Assembly (NCBI GenBank): GCA_033398695.1
Contig: CM065802.1
Location: forward strand, 77,424,096-77,488,095
Origin: Orobanche coerulescens
Lineage: Eukaryota > Streptophyta > Magnoliopsida > Lamiales > Orobanchaceae
Reading direction: 5' to 3'
DNA: 64,000 nt
Below are positions 1 through 10,116 of the stretch, one piece after another. Positions within the stretch are counted from its first letter, which is position 1; each line of letters starts with the position of its first letter. The position numbers and the translations under genes were made by a program. A model generated the notes under the pieces. It was given only the letters and a program-made list of their open reading frames with translations, was not told the origin of the DNA and ran no database searches.

Positions 1-1
1 A

Positions 2-451
2 GATGAGCTTGATAAGATCTGCCACTTCGATATGCGGATGAAACCGAGGGTGCGTCACTACATGTCTGGTCTGGGGTGCACGACTTTGAAGGAGTATCAG
101 AATAAGGCGATGGCTTATGAGATGTCGTTTTCTGCGACAGAGACGGCAGCCGAGGGAAAGAAGCAGAAGACCTCCGCCCAGTTTTCGGGAGGCAAGTCTG
201 GAGGGCATCAGAAGACTCAGTCTGGTTCGAAGGTCTTCGGGAGTCAGTCCCCATCATTTGGACGAGGAAACGGTTCTAAGTCTGCTCCTACTGGTTCAGT
301 GCGTGGTCCTAATTGCTTTAACTGTGGTCTCCCTGGACACATTATGAGTGAGTGTGACAGGCCTCCGATTCAGTGTCATTCCTGCGGTCGTATGGGGCAT
401 CGTGCCAAGTTTTGTATAGATGCTACTCGGGCACCAGTTACTCAGATATGA
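2..451 (+). pseudogene. gag: T5 gag, C-terminal part with two CCHC zinc knuckles
   Basis: The frame is open from the window edge, so the N-terminus is missing. The first ~50 residues match the end of the retrotransposon gag capsid region and are clearly homologous to the same stretch of the T3 gag (MRMKP...TLK-YQ). A basic Gly/Ser-rich linker follows, then CFNCGLPGHIMSEC and CHSCGRMGHRAKFC. Both keep the C-x2-C-x4-H-x4-C spacing, so nucleic-acid binding by nucleocapsid is the expected role. A TGA at 449-451 interrupts the frame, which then continues unshifted into protease; a CGA-to-TGA change is likely. In this lineage gag and pol are normally one frame, which supports the reading. Confidence 0.85.
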
Positions 452-1009
452 GCCCCAGCTGTGGGAGAACCGAGTGTAAATCAGGCACCGATAGCTTCTC
501 AGCCACAGCAGAGTTTTGGTAGAGGTCGAGGGCGTGGACAACCTTCTAGAGGGGGAGCTTCTAGTGAGGGGTCTGTTCCGCCCCGAGTATATGAGATGAG
601 ACGAGCGGGAGACCCAGACGCGACGGTGGCTACAGGTACCGTTCACATCCTTGACCATCCTGTTTCCGTATTATTCGATTCTGGTGCTACGCATTCTTTC
701 ATATCTCTGGATTGTGTGCATCATCTGCATATTGATTGCCTAGTTGCGTGTGAACCATTTGTTGTTAAACTGCCTAGTGGGGATATCATCGTGGGGGACC
801 GTGAGATTTGAGATATTCCTATGAGTATCGCGGAGAGGGATTGACTTTCTAATTTGATTGCGGTAGATATTAGACACGAGGACCTAATTCTTGGTGAGGA
901 TTGGCTGGACCGTCATGGGGCGATCATGAATTATAGAACGAGAACCGTTTCGATGTTAGTCTCTGACGGTACCGAGCATTCTTTTGTGGGGCGTAAGCGG
1001 GGTAGCTAG
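452..1009 (+). pseudogene. T5 retropepsin-type aspartic protease
   Basis: In frame with gag. A Gly/Arg-rich linker precedes the protease, whose active-site motif DSGATHSF is intact at about 680-703. The downstream flap and hydrophobic stretch (VGDREI...LILGEDWLDRHGAIMNY) is typical of plant gypsy proteases. In-frame stops occur at 809-811, 842-844 and 1007-1009. The first two read TGA where CGA is expected, so decay by cytosine deamination is likely. The enzyme would have cut the Gag-Pol polyprotein inside the virus-like particle. Confidence 0.82.
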
Positions 1010-1959
1010 AGATTTCTGATCAACGCTTTGAAAGTGGTGAGACTTCTTCGAGGAGGTTGCACGGGTTATTGGTGTTATGATTTGAGATCGGAATAAGGGG
1101 GAGTCGAGCTCTCGTCTATTCCGGTAGTGTGTGAGTATCCTGACGTCTTTGCAGATGAGTTGCTGGGTTTTCCGCCGGATCGAGAGGTCGAGTTTACTGT
1201 TGATTTGGAGCCGGGTGCGGCACCGATTTCTAAGACGCCATATCGTATGGTGCCTGCTGAGATGCGGGAGTTAAAGAAACAGTTGGGAGAGTTGCTATAC
1301 ATGGGGTATATTCGACCGAGCGCTTCGCCTTGGGGCGCACTGGTCCTGTTTGTGAAGAAGAAGGATGGGTCACTTCGTTTGTGCATCGACTATCGTGAGT
1401 TGAACAAAGTGACTATTAAAAACAAGTATCCGCTCCCGAGGATTGATGATTTGTTCGACCAGTTGCAAGGGGCGACCGTGTTTTCGAAAATTGATTTGAG
1501 ATCGGGGTATTATCAGCTCCGAGTGAAGGATTCCGATATTCCGAAGACAGCCTTTCGGACGAGATACGGTCACTACGAGTTTGTGGTTATGCCTTTTGGG
1601 CTAACCAACGCCCCATCCGTGTTCATGCAGCTTATGAACAAGGTCTTTATCGAGTACCTCGATAAGTGTGTAGTCGTTTTTATCGACGATATCCTGATTT
1701 ACTCGAGGAGCGAGGAGGAGCACGCCCGTCATTTGCATATCGTGTTAGATATTTTGAGAACTCAACATCTTTTTGCGAAGTTCTCAAAGTTTGAGTTTTG
1801 GTTATGGGAGGTTATGTTTCTCGGTCATGTGATCTCGGCCGAGGGTGTTCGTGTGGACCCACATAAAGTAGAGGTAGTGTTGGATTGGGCGCCGCCCAAG
1901 AACGTGACGGAGGTCCGTAGTTTTCTGGGTTTGGCCGGATATTACCGTAGATTTGTCGA
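1010..1959 (+). pseudogene. T5 reverse transcriptase, cut by insertion of T6
   Basis: The connection region carries one in-frame stop near 1094. From about 1127 the frame is clean to the end. Visible blocks: [10 protein letters not shown] and [11 protein letters not shown] ahead of the palm; [39 protein letters not shown] (first catalytic Asp); [21 protein letters not shown] carrying the catalytic Asp pair as IDD; FLGHVIS; and [12 protein letters not shown] at the end. The text stops at residue V of YYRRFV, where T6 begins; the codon is completed at 38064. This is the best preserved enzyme block of T5. Confidence 0.9.
1955..1959. repeat. Target duplication of T6, left copy (GTCGA)
   Basis: GTCGA precedes TGTAATATCC at 1960 and recurs at 38064-38068 directly after GGTGTTACA. 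Removing T6 and one copy restores the T5 frame. Confidence 0.95.
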
Positions 1960-2214
1960 TGTAATATCCGGAATTTCTACTACTGATGTTTAATATTATT
2001 TTATCCGAGTTATGTTGTACAGCGTGGAATCTGTACAGTATGGATCCAATAATGAAGGACTGAGATGTCAGTATTGGTATAATTGTTGTATTTGGTCGAC
2101 AATTGTATTTAAGAATATTATTGGATTCAGTGTTTGTGTTCAGTGTGTCTTATGTTCGTTTTTGGTATGTCGAGACGTTGGACAAGAATAGCTAAAATTG
2201 GCTAAGTGTAACAT

Positions 2215-2727
2215 TATTAGCGCACGCTAATAATCATGAGTAGCGCACGCTATCGTGCAGGTTTAGCGCATGCTACGGATATAAGATAACGCACGCTAAT
2301 GCAGTCCGATCGGAAGGAATCTACGCGTGGATCAGGCCACTTTCGGCGCACGTTCTGATAAGTCAACGGATGTTGTAATGTAGTGTTAGCGCACGCTAAT
2401 GCATGTTGATTAGCGCACGCTAACTGTATATCGGTCAACAGGAAATCTTGGCTTTATTAGTTGCTTTCCGCATGTGGGGTCACGAGCATCTTCGTGGTAG
2501 GTGTAGACTGTAGCAAGTCAACTGGTATTAGCGCATGCTAAATGTAAGGACTTGCGTACGCTAGACAGTGTAAGTTACGTACGCTAATGCATGGGCATTA
2601 CGTACGTAAGCACATGTACTGGCCGCATAAAGAGCCTGCGATCGCGATAGCGCACGCTAACAAAGTCAGTTAGCGCACGCTAAGGCTGTTGCGCACGCTA
2701 AACATAAGGTTTAGCGCACGCTAGTAA
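2215..2727 (+). repeat. T6 LTR1 palindrome cluster upstream of TATA
   Basis: About fifteen copies of TTAGCGCACGCTAA or close variants (GCATGC, GTACGC centres) in 510 bp. Arms TTAGCG/CGCTAA flank a 2-nt centre. The last copy ends about 10 bp before the TATA box. Copies recur at 28390-28899 and 34539-35017. Confidence 0.9.
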
Positions 2728-2733
2728 TATACT

Positions 2734-2744
2734 ATATAAAAAGG
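2734..2744 (+). promoter_or_regulatory. T6 LTR1 TATA box
   Basis: TATATAAAAAG followed by GGACAGAAGGG. LTR2 and LTR3 have TTTATAAAAAG at the matching place (28908-28918, 35029-35039). Confidence 0.75.
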
Positions 2745-3108
2745 GACAGAAGGGTGTTATGAAGCATTTCGTCCATTCCTTCCTTGCAACCGAGAGAGAG
2801 AGTTGTTAGAGAGAAGTTTGAGGTCCCAAACACTGAGAGATGATAGTCTTTAACAAAGATTAATCTGAGGAACATGGATTAAAGTCTTGTTCTTTAAATT
2901 ATTGATGATTCTTGGAATGAAGTTGATTGTTCTCCTTCATCGTTCGTCTATACAAGGTAATAGTTCTTCACTTTTGGATTTCGTTTGGATTGATTATTGA
3001 TGATCTTGAGTTGATGATAATCATATATTCGAGTTGATGAGCATGATAACGAGTTGGATTACCGTACTAAGTTAGTGTGTTATCAATATATGAGTATTGA
3101 TATGTTTC

Positions 3109-3113
3109 GTATG
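3109..3113. repeat. Target duplication of T7a, left (GTATG)
   Basis: GTATG before TGATAGG, repeated at 13871-13875. The uninterrupted site is visible in T6 LTR2 and LTR3. Confidence 0.95.
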
Positions 3114-3816
3114 TGATAGGACGTCGAATGTACGCTCCCAGAAAACCCGGTTTAAAATATGGACCAATAAAGGTCCGACCTAGGTTCTTAGATAAGGAGA
3201 TGACAACCCCGAGGTCCTTTAGAAGGGCGCCGACCTCGGAGGCCCCACTTAGCTGTAACATCTGTTAGAAGGGCGCCGACCTCGGAGGCCCCGTTGACCT
3301 AGGATATCTGATGAAGGGCGCCGACCTCGAAGGTCCCCGCTGACCTATGATATCCGATAACAGGTCGCCGACCTCAAAGGTCTCTAAAACTACTGATTTG
3401 AATAGGGATGAGCCGACCTAAAAACCACCGAACTCAGGAAGGTCGAACTCTTGAGAAAGAAGATCCTGACTCACCCGACGTAATCCCTAAGATCCAGGGG
3501 TTGAGAGCCCATACCTTGCCATCCCGGAGATCCAGGATTGAGAGCCCATACCTCGCAATCCCGGAAATCCAGGATGGAAAATCGCAGCTTGAATCCCTGG
3601 ATATCCGGATTCTCTCTAGAATCAGGAAAAATCTCAAATAACAAGGCATCCTCCTCCTATAAAAGGGAGAGAGGGTTCCTCAAAAAGGACACACTCGAGA
3701 ATACGGCATATTTTAGAGAGAGAAAGAAAAGAGAGTACTTCAAATATTTTGGGTTTTCTTAGCTAAACTTCTAAGATTAACCTGATTCTTGGTGACCGAT
3801 CAGCTCGGTTACATCA
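3114..3816 (+). repeat. T7a 5' LTR (703 bp)
   Basis: TGATAGGACG...GTTACATCA. U3 holds ~45-bp repeats with GGGCGCCGACCTCGGAGG (about 3225-3390), then three ~42-bp repeats with GATCCAGG..TTGAGAGCCC (about 3490-3590). The TATA box TATAAAAG is at 3658-3665. Confidence 0.92.
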
Positions 3817-3817
3817 A

Positions 3818-3836
3818 GTGGCGCCGTCTGTGGGAA
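3818..3836 (+). promoter_or_regulatory. T7a primer-binding site
   Basis: TGGCGCCGTCTGTGGGAAG, two bases after the 5' LTR end. TGGCGCCG is typical of Tat/Athila-type gypsy elements and is usually assigned to tRNA-Asp. The tRNA choice is from family knowledge. Confidence 0.75.
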
Positions 3837-3878
3837 GTGTGACATCGAGTCACTTTGAGTTGAGACGTGAGGTTAGTA

Positions 3879-5330
3879 ATGGCGTAAGAAATGAACCAAG
3901 AGAACAGGGAGTTAATACCTGAAATCTAGAAGAGGAACTAGCGGCGGCGGGTGGAGAAGCGACTGAGAAAACACCCGTCACCCCTATAGAAGAAGTCGCA
4001 CCAAGCACAATTACACCGAAGGAAGCCTTAGCCGACATAATCGCCGGTGCAATCCGTAAGAGCCGGAGGTCGAGAAGGAAAGGGTACCACGAAAGTAATA
4101 CCATCCTATCGGATGGGCCTAAGAAATTGATCACAGGAAGAACATGGGGAGAGTTATCCAAAAATATGGGAGCGATCTAGGCAGAAAACGCAGATCCCTT
4201 GATATCCAAAGATGCGGGACGAGCCGGAAGAGTTGAGACAGAGGGTTGCGGGGAGGGACATGGAAAGTCATCCGTGCCATCCCTTCTCGAAGGCATACTA
4301 GAGGCCGAGCTCCCGTATGGGTTTAGGGTCATTACCTTCACCTATGATGGACTCTCGATCCTACCCGACATTTATACCGATTCGAGAACATGGCGGTACT
4401 ACATAGATATTCGGATGCCGTGAGTTGCGTGCCATTCTGGCCACACCGACAGAGTCGGCTGTGATTGGTTCCACCAGATACCCCCGGGTCAATCACCGGC
4501 TTCAAAACTTTCAGCGTTCTGACGCACTTTGCCAGCGCCGCTGTGGCGCACCAAAAGACCTTCATGTCCTTGTTCAAGATCAAGCAATATTCGGAGAAGC
4601 GCCGAGAGCTTATGTGACCCGATTCACGAAGGCGTGTCCGGAGGTACCTCGTCGTCAAGAAGTAAAACCAAAGGCCTTGACACAGGATCGAGGCCGGGGT
4701 TATTACGCACCTCATTAGCTAAAAACCAAATGAACATACGATGAGGTCTTAGCCCGATGCTCGAAGTACATCAACGTTGAGGAAACTGAGAAGGATATGG
4801 AGGAGTTGCATGAAAAGCCCGAGGATGGGGAAAGGGGGTCCAGCAGATTGATACGACGGGAGGAGTACACCTTTCAAGGAAATTTGCCTTGGGAAGAAAT
4901 GTCACGGGGAAAAACAGATCGGAAGAAGAACGATATCGTTCTAAGGCGACCAAGATTTGACCAATACAGCCCACTAACAATGAGGAGAGCCTGTTTTGGA
5001 AGCGGTTGAGGGTAAGATGAGCAGTGGTCATCGAGTGGCACGCATCTCGCCCTAATAGGCCCACCCAAATTGAAATCGAGCTTTATTGTCGATTCCACAA
5101 TGATTACGGGCATAAAATGTACGAATGCAAGCACCTTAAGGATGAGATCGAGAGGCTGGTCCGAAAGGACATCCGATGGAGTTCACATATCAACAGAGAA
5201 ATGGAGGTCGGAGGCAACCACCCATGCCCCAAGGAGGCGGGGTGAAAAGAGAAGCTCCTCGGGACCCGCCGCTCCCGGCTAAAAAGGAGTGATCCACATG
5301 ATATCAGGGGGACCAACCGACGGAAGTTCT
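3879..5330 (+). pseudogene. gag: T7a gag remnant
   Basis: Spread over three frames. Recognisable pieces are the capsid entry (GFRV-FTYDG then FENMAVLHRYSDAV-type text, 4318-4425), the PGSITGF-like block in another frame (~4480-4520) and KTFMSLF-type text near 4560. A Tat-type knuckle YCRFHNDYGHKMYECKHLKD lies at about 5080-5140. The presumed start ATG at about 3879 is followed at once by a stop. At least four frameshifts are needed. The product would have been the capsid protein. Confidence 0.7.
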
Positions 5331-5429
5331 AATCAGGCTAGAAAATCCCACGCACGAAAGGCTAGGTGTCATCAACTCAAGGAGGTCGCCTCTGTAGGCA
5401 GTGGGCCTATCATTCAGTTCAGCCCCATG

Positions 5430-5790
5430 GATTATAATGGGATACATACGCCCCACAATGACGCGTTGGTCATCACAATGAAATCGCCGATTACGATGTG
5501 CAAAGGGTGTTTATCGATACGGAAGCTCATTAGACATCTTATTCTATGACTGTTTCAAACAGATGAACCCGAAGTGGAATTGAGAAAGGTAGATACCGCG
5601 CTCTATGGGTTCTCAGATGACCGAGGTGCAACCAATGGGAGAAGTGGTGCTTCCAAAGGGCACTAGGTCGGATGCCCCATCGGAAGGTCAAGACACTCAG
5701 ATTTTTAGTGGTGGACACCAAATCGGCCTATAACGCCATTTTAGGATGACCAGGGCTCAACAAATTCGAAGCAGTAGCCTCTACCGCGCA
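5430..5790 (+). pseudogene. T7a retropepsin remnant
   Basis: DALVITMKS at 5461 is followed, after a frameshift at about 5519, by text reading VFIDTGSSLDILFYD; the active-site DTGSS is split by one missing G. GFSDDRG and WTPNRPITPF-like text follow. Typical Tat proteases read in this order, so the assignment is by motif order. Confidence 0.65.
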
Positions 5791-7426
5791 CATGAAAGTA
5801 AAATTCCCCGTAGGAGGTGAGGTGGGAGAAGTAGCAGGAGATCAGTTTGTCGCCCGTTCTTGTTATCAAACAACCGTAAAGCAGGGAGTACAGCGCGGAA
5901 AGAGGACACCCGAGCTCGGGGGTCCGGATCCGGAGTCTAAGAGGAATAAGCAATCGAAGACACCCGAGGAAGCTGAGGAAGAAGGTGTCAAGCCCAACGA
6001 GGAGTTACTAGAAATAGAATTGGTTCCAGGAAAGCCGGAAACAAAGACTCGCATGGGGAGTCGGTTGGACGATGGAATAAAGGAAAGCCTCATCAGCCTG
6101 CTAAGAAGATTCGTGGACATTTTCGCGTTCGCGGTGAGGATCTCGTGGGAATCAGCCCAACAGTTGCCGAACACAAAGAACATCGACCCCACCATAAGAC
6201 CAGTAAAGCAGAAGAGGAGGCATTTCGGGCCAGAGATGGATGGGGTCATTGGGGAAGAGGTTGATAAGCTCCTCCGAGCTGGGCACATAAGGGAGATCCA
6301 GTTTCCAGAGTGGCTATCCAATGCTGTGATGGTAGGGAAGGGCCAGGGGAAGTGGAGGATGTGCATGGACTTCCGGGACCTAAATAAAGCATATCCCAAG
6401 GATCACTACCCGCTACCCCGCATAGATCAGCTGGTGGATTCAACCTCGAGTGCGAGTTACTCAAGATGATGGACGCTTCCCAAGGATATCATCAAATTCC
6501 TCTCGCACTGAGGACGAAAGAGGGTTAGTTTTGTGGTTTCAAAGGGAACTTTTTGTTATGTACGCATGCCTTTTGGATTGAAAAATGCAGGAGCTACATA
6601 TCAGAGGATGGTCGACAGAATCTTTAAATCCCAAATCGGCAGAAACATGGAGGTATACGTGGATGACATGCTAGTGAAAAGTGTGAAGGCAGAAGAACAT
6701 ATCAGGGACCTAGAAGAGACGTTCGAGAACCTGCGCACGTACGGGATGAAGCTCAACCCATCAAAATGTTCTTTTGGAGTCAAATCGGGAAAATTCCTGG
6801 GGTATGTGGTCACAGAACAAGGAATCGAGGTCAACCCGGAGAAGGTCAAGGCAGTACTGCAAATGAATCCTCCAAAAAATATAAAGGATATCCAGATACT
6901 AACGGGAAGAATAGCAGGGATGAGCCGTTTCATATCACGCTCGGCCGAGAAGGGGTTCCCATTTTTTAAACTCTTAAGAAAAGGGAACAAGTTCGAATGG
7001 ACCCCGGAAGCGCAAACGACATTCGGAAAATTGAAAAAGTATTTGGCCGAGCTGCCCCTACTCACCAAACCGGTACCAGGAGAGGATCTTGTACTCTACT
7101 TATCCGTGGGAGAAGGAGCGGTGAGCTCGGTCTTGCTAAGAGAAGAAATGAATAAACAGAAGCCCATTTATTATACGAGCCGAATCTTGCAAGGAGCAGA
7201 ACGGAACTACTCCGAGTTAGAAAAAGGGGCGCTGGCGTTAGTGGTTACGGCCAGGCGATTGAGGCCCTATTTCCTAGCCCACCGGATAAAATTGCGAACC
7301 AACTTGCCCTTGAGAGAGATATTAGGGCGACCTAATGTGTCAGGTCGTCTGGTGAAGTGGGCGGTAGAAATGGGGAGTACGACATGGAATATGACCCAAG
7401 AACGGCGATTAAAGCTCAGGCCCTAG
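5791..7426 (+). pseudogene. T7a reverse transcriptase and Ty3-type RNase H
   Basis: Block 1 (5792-6469): acidic linker, then VKQKRRHFGPE, KWRMCMDFRDLNKAYPKDHYPLPRIDQ. The frame is lost at about 6455-6535, inside the first catalytic block (MDASQGYHQIPLA-type text is off frame). Block 2 (6533-7426): FCYVRMPFGLKNAGATYQ, VYVDDMLVKS with the catalytic YVDD, FLGYVVTEQGIEVNPEK. Then come GRIAGMSRFISRSAEK and RNase H pieces LVLYLSVGEGAVSSVLL, YYTSRILQGAERNYSELEKGAL. The RNase H Asp expected in 'LYLSVS/D' is not acidic here, as is common in Tat elements. Sequence flows straight into the second RNase H. Confidence 0.85.
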
Positions 7427-7911
7427 CAGACTTTATCCAAGAGGGGGCCATGCCATCGCCACCAGAAGGACAGTGGCTGTTGCATGTGGATGGATCGGCG
7501 ACAACCAGTGGTTCTGGGGCAGGAATAGTCCTCACTACTCCGGAAGGGGAGCAATTAGAGTATGCCATAAAATTCGATTTCAGGGCATCTAACAACGAGG
7601 CCGAATATGAAGCCCTGGTTAAGGGAATGCAGCTGGGAATAGACTTGGGCGCACGACGACTCATCGCTTACTCTGATTCCCAACTGGTCACACAACAGGT
7701 AGAAGGAAAATTTGAGATAAATGAAGATCGGATGAAGAAGTATGTGGAGGAAGTAAAGGAGGCTGCCAAAAAACTAGGGGAATGGAAGTTAATCCATATC
7801 CCTAGGTCGGAGAATGCAAAAGCTGACTACCTAGCAAAGATGGGAAGCTCCTTAGTGGATTGCCGCGAACAGAACGATTCCGGGAGCGGCCAAGTAGCAT
7901 CATGAAACAGT
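7427..7911 (+). pseudogene. T7a additional archaeal-type RNase H
   Basis: The open frame 7357-7905 starts with ALADFIQEG and contains all four acidic positions expected of an active RNase H fold: LHVDGSA (Asp), NNEAEYEAL (Glu), AYSDSQLV (Asp) and ENAKADYLAK (Asp). Family knowledge: Tat-lineage plant elements carry such a second RNase H between the Ty3-type RNase H and integrase. It is the best preserved gene of T7a. The frame is offset from the upstream one near 7370, by a frameshift. It would help remove RNA primers during cDNA synthesis. Confidence 0.83.
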
Positions 7912-9135
7912 GATGGAGGTGAATGAGATGGCAGATTGGCGAACTCCTTTGTTGGCATACCTAAGAAGGGCGAATTACCCAAGGAGAGACAAGAAAGAAT
8001 GAAAATTGTGCGAAGAGCAGCAAGGTTCTGCTGCATTAATGATGAGCTATATAAGAGGTCTTACCTCGGGCCATACCTACGATGCATCTCGGAAGAAGAA
8101 GGGCGAAGTGTATTGGAAGAAATCCATGAAGGGTGTCATGAGACCATACCAAAGGAAGAGCGCCGATTAGCAAAACGCTAAGGGTGGTTTCTTTTGGCCG
8201 ACCATGAGCAAGAAAGCAAAGGAAATGGTTAAGCGATGCCAAAAATGTCAAGTGCACGCACCCTTAATTCATATCCCACCGAGGATATGATCACCATGGG
8301 AGCGCCCTGTCCATTCGCCAAATGGGGAATTGATATCATGGGGCGCTTACACTGGATCGGGAGGAAGAAAGTTCTTAATAATAGCCATAGACTACTTCAA
8401 AGAAATGGGTAGAAGCCGAGCCTGTGGCCACCATAACCGAGCAAAGAATCATAAGTTTCTGTTTAACAACATTTGCTGCAGTACGGAGCGCCCCAGATAC
8501 TCATCTCGTATAATGGAACCCAATTCAATGGGAAGAGAACCCGATCTGGTGCGAGGGTATGCATATCAAGCAAAGGTTCGCTGCGGTTGCTCACCCGCAA
8601 GCTAATGGGCAAGTAGAGGTAACTAACAGGACAATCTTGCGAGGATAAAACCCGCTTAGACAAAGTGGGAGGAGGATGGGTGGATGAACTTAGCTCGGTA
8701 CTTTGGTCGACAGACCACACCTAGATCGTCAACAGGAGAAACACCCTTCGCATGGTCTACGGGTCCGAGGCCGTCATCCCCGCAGGTCGGAGAAATGTCC
8801 CATCGAGTTCGATGGTTCAACGAGGTGGAGAACGAGGAAATAATGAAGGAGGCGTTAGATACCATAGAAGAAAGGAGGGAAGCGGCGGACGAATCGAAAG
8901 ATACAAAGCCTCGACAAAAGCGGCTCATGACAAAAGTCGGGAAGAGACAATTCCAGTCGGTGATTTGGTGCTTAGCGAGCCGATGCCCTCGGAAAAACAG
9001 AAAGCTGGAGCCGAATGGAAGGCCCTTACAAGGTAATCCGAATTTATGCGGGAGGAGCTTACGAGCTTGAGGATATGGAGGGGCACCTCATCAAAAGACC
9101 TTGGAACATATGTCACTTGAAAAAGTATTTTGTGT
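7912..9135 (+). pseudogene. T7a integrase remnant
   Basis: The open piece 7936-8181 covers the N-terminal part (DELYKRSYLGPYLRCISEEE and EIHEGCH of the zinc domain). [22 protein letters not shown] text follows off frame (8200-8260), giving the CxxC. ISWGAYTGSGGRKFLIIAIDYF (8330-8400) is the catalytic entry, where the expected Asp of 'GIDIMG' is in another frame. AHPQANGQVEVTNRT-type text lies near 8590. Tail: ANLRREL-like and EDMEGHLIKRPWN-type text (9072-9110) just before the arrays. At least five shifts. Confidence 0.75.
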
Positions 9136-9225
9136 GAAGAGATGTGGAAAAAAGCTTATGTTGTTTTAATGAAAGTCTATTACAAAAATATATCTCTGAA
9201 TGTGTTGATCAAGTAAAACTAGAAA

Positions 9226-9655
9226 TGACATCTGAATAGGCGAAACGCCTCCAGATCTGAGTAAGGGTGAACCGCCCTCTGACATCTGAATAGGCGAAAC
9301 GCCTCCAGATCCAAGTAAGGGTGAACCGCCCTCTGACATCTGAATAGGCGAAACGCCCGGATCCAAGTAAGGGTGAACCGCCCTCTGACATCTGAATAGG
9401 CGAAACGCCTCCAGATCCGAGTAAGGGTGAACCGCCCTCTGACATCTGAATAGGCGAAACGCCTCCAGATCCGAGTAAGGGTGAACCGCCCTCTGACATC
9501 TGAATAGGCGAAACGCTTCCAGATCCGAGTAAAGGTGAACCGCCCTCTGACATCTGAATAGGCGAAACTCCTCCAGATCCGAGTAAGGGTAAACCGCCCT
9601 CTGACATCTGAATAGGCGAAACGCCTCCAGATCCGAGTAAGGGCGAACCGACCTA
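9226..9655. repeat. T7a tandem array A (54-bp unit, about 8 copies)
   Basis: Unit begins TGACATCTGAATAGGCGAAA and includes GATCCGAGTAAGGGTGAACC. The unit length is a multiple of three, so both strands stay open and give false repetitive ORFs (18-residue repeats on the - strand). It lies between integrase and the antisense gene. Confidence 0.93.
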
Positions 9656-9763
9656 TGAAGCTATGACTAAGGGAAATACCCAACCTACACTAAATATCGG
9701 TGAAAAGATTAAGTCAAACTGGTCGGATTACATTTAGGATTTTTCGAAATTTAAAAGAGGGGC

Positions 9764-9990
9764 CTCCGAGCTATATCAACTTTGTTGTATCAAATCAAAC
9801 AGGCACAAGATACATCAAGGTTACAAGCAACTCCGAGCTATATCAACTTTGTTGTATCAAATTAAACAGGCACAAGATACATCAAGGTTACAAGCAACTC
9901 CGAGCTATATCAACTTTGTTGTATCAAATCAAACAGGCACAAGATACATCAAGGTTACAAGCAACACCGAGCTATATCAACTTTGTTGTC
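9764..9990. repeat. T7a tandem array B (67-bp unit, 3 full copies plus a part)
   Basis: Unit begins CTCCGAGCTATATCAACTTT and contains AACAGGCACAAGATACATCA. Copies differ by single bases. Confidence 0.92.
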
Positions 9991-10116
9991 ATTCAACTCA
10001 AAAAGCACCCAAACCCAAAGTATATTCAACTCAAAAGGTTGTCATTCAAAATAGCTGTGCCAGTACAAATAAAGTAGAAAAAAAAAACAACAGAAGAAAA
10101 ATATACATTGTCTACA

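Noticed and set aside
2215..2727. Palindromic repeats resembling a CRISPR array
   Set aside because: Spacing is irregular, spacers are not unique between LTR copies, and the setting is a plant LTR.
9209..9683. Minus-strand repetitive proteins (MSEGGSPLLGSGGVSPIQ repeats)
   Set aside because: By-product of a 54-bp array whose length is a multiple of three; several frames are open at once.
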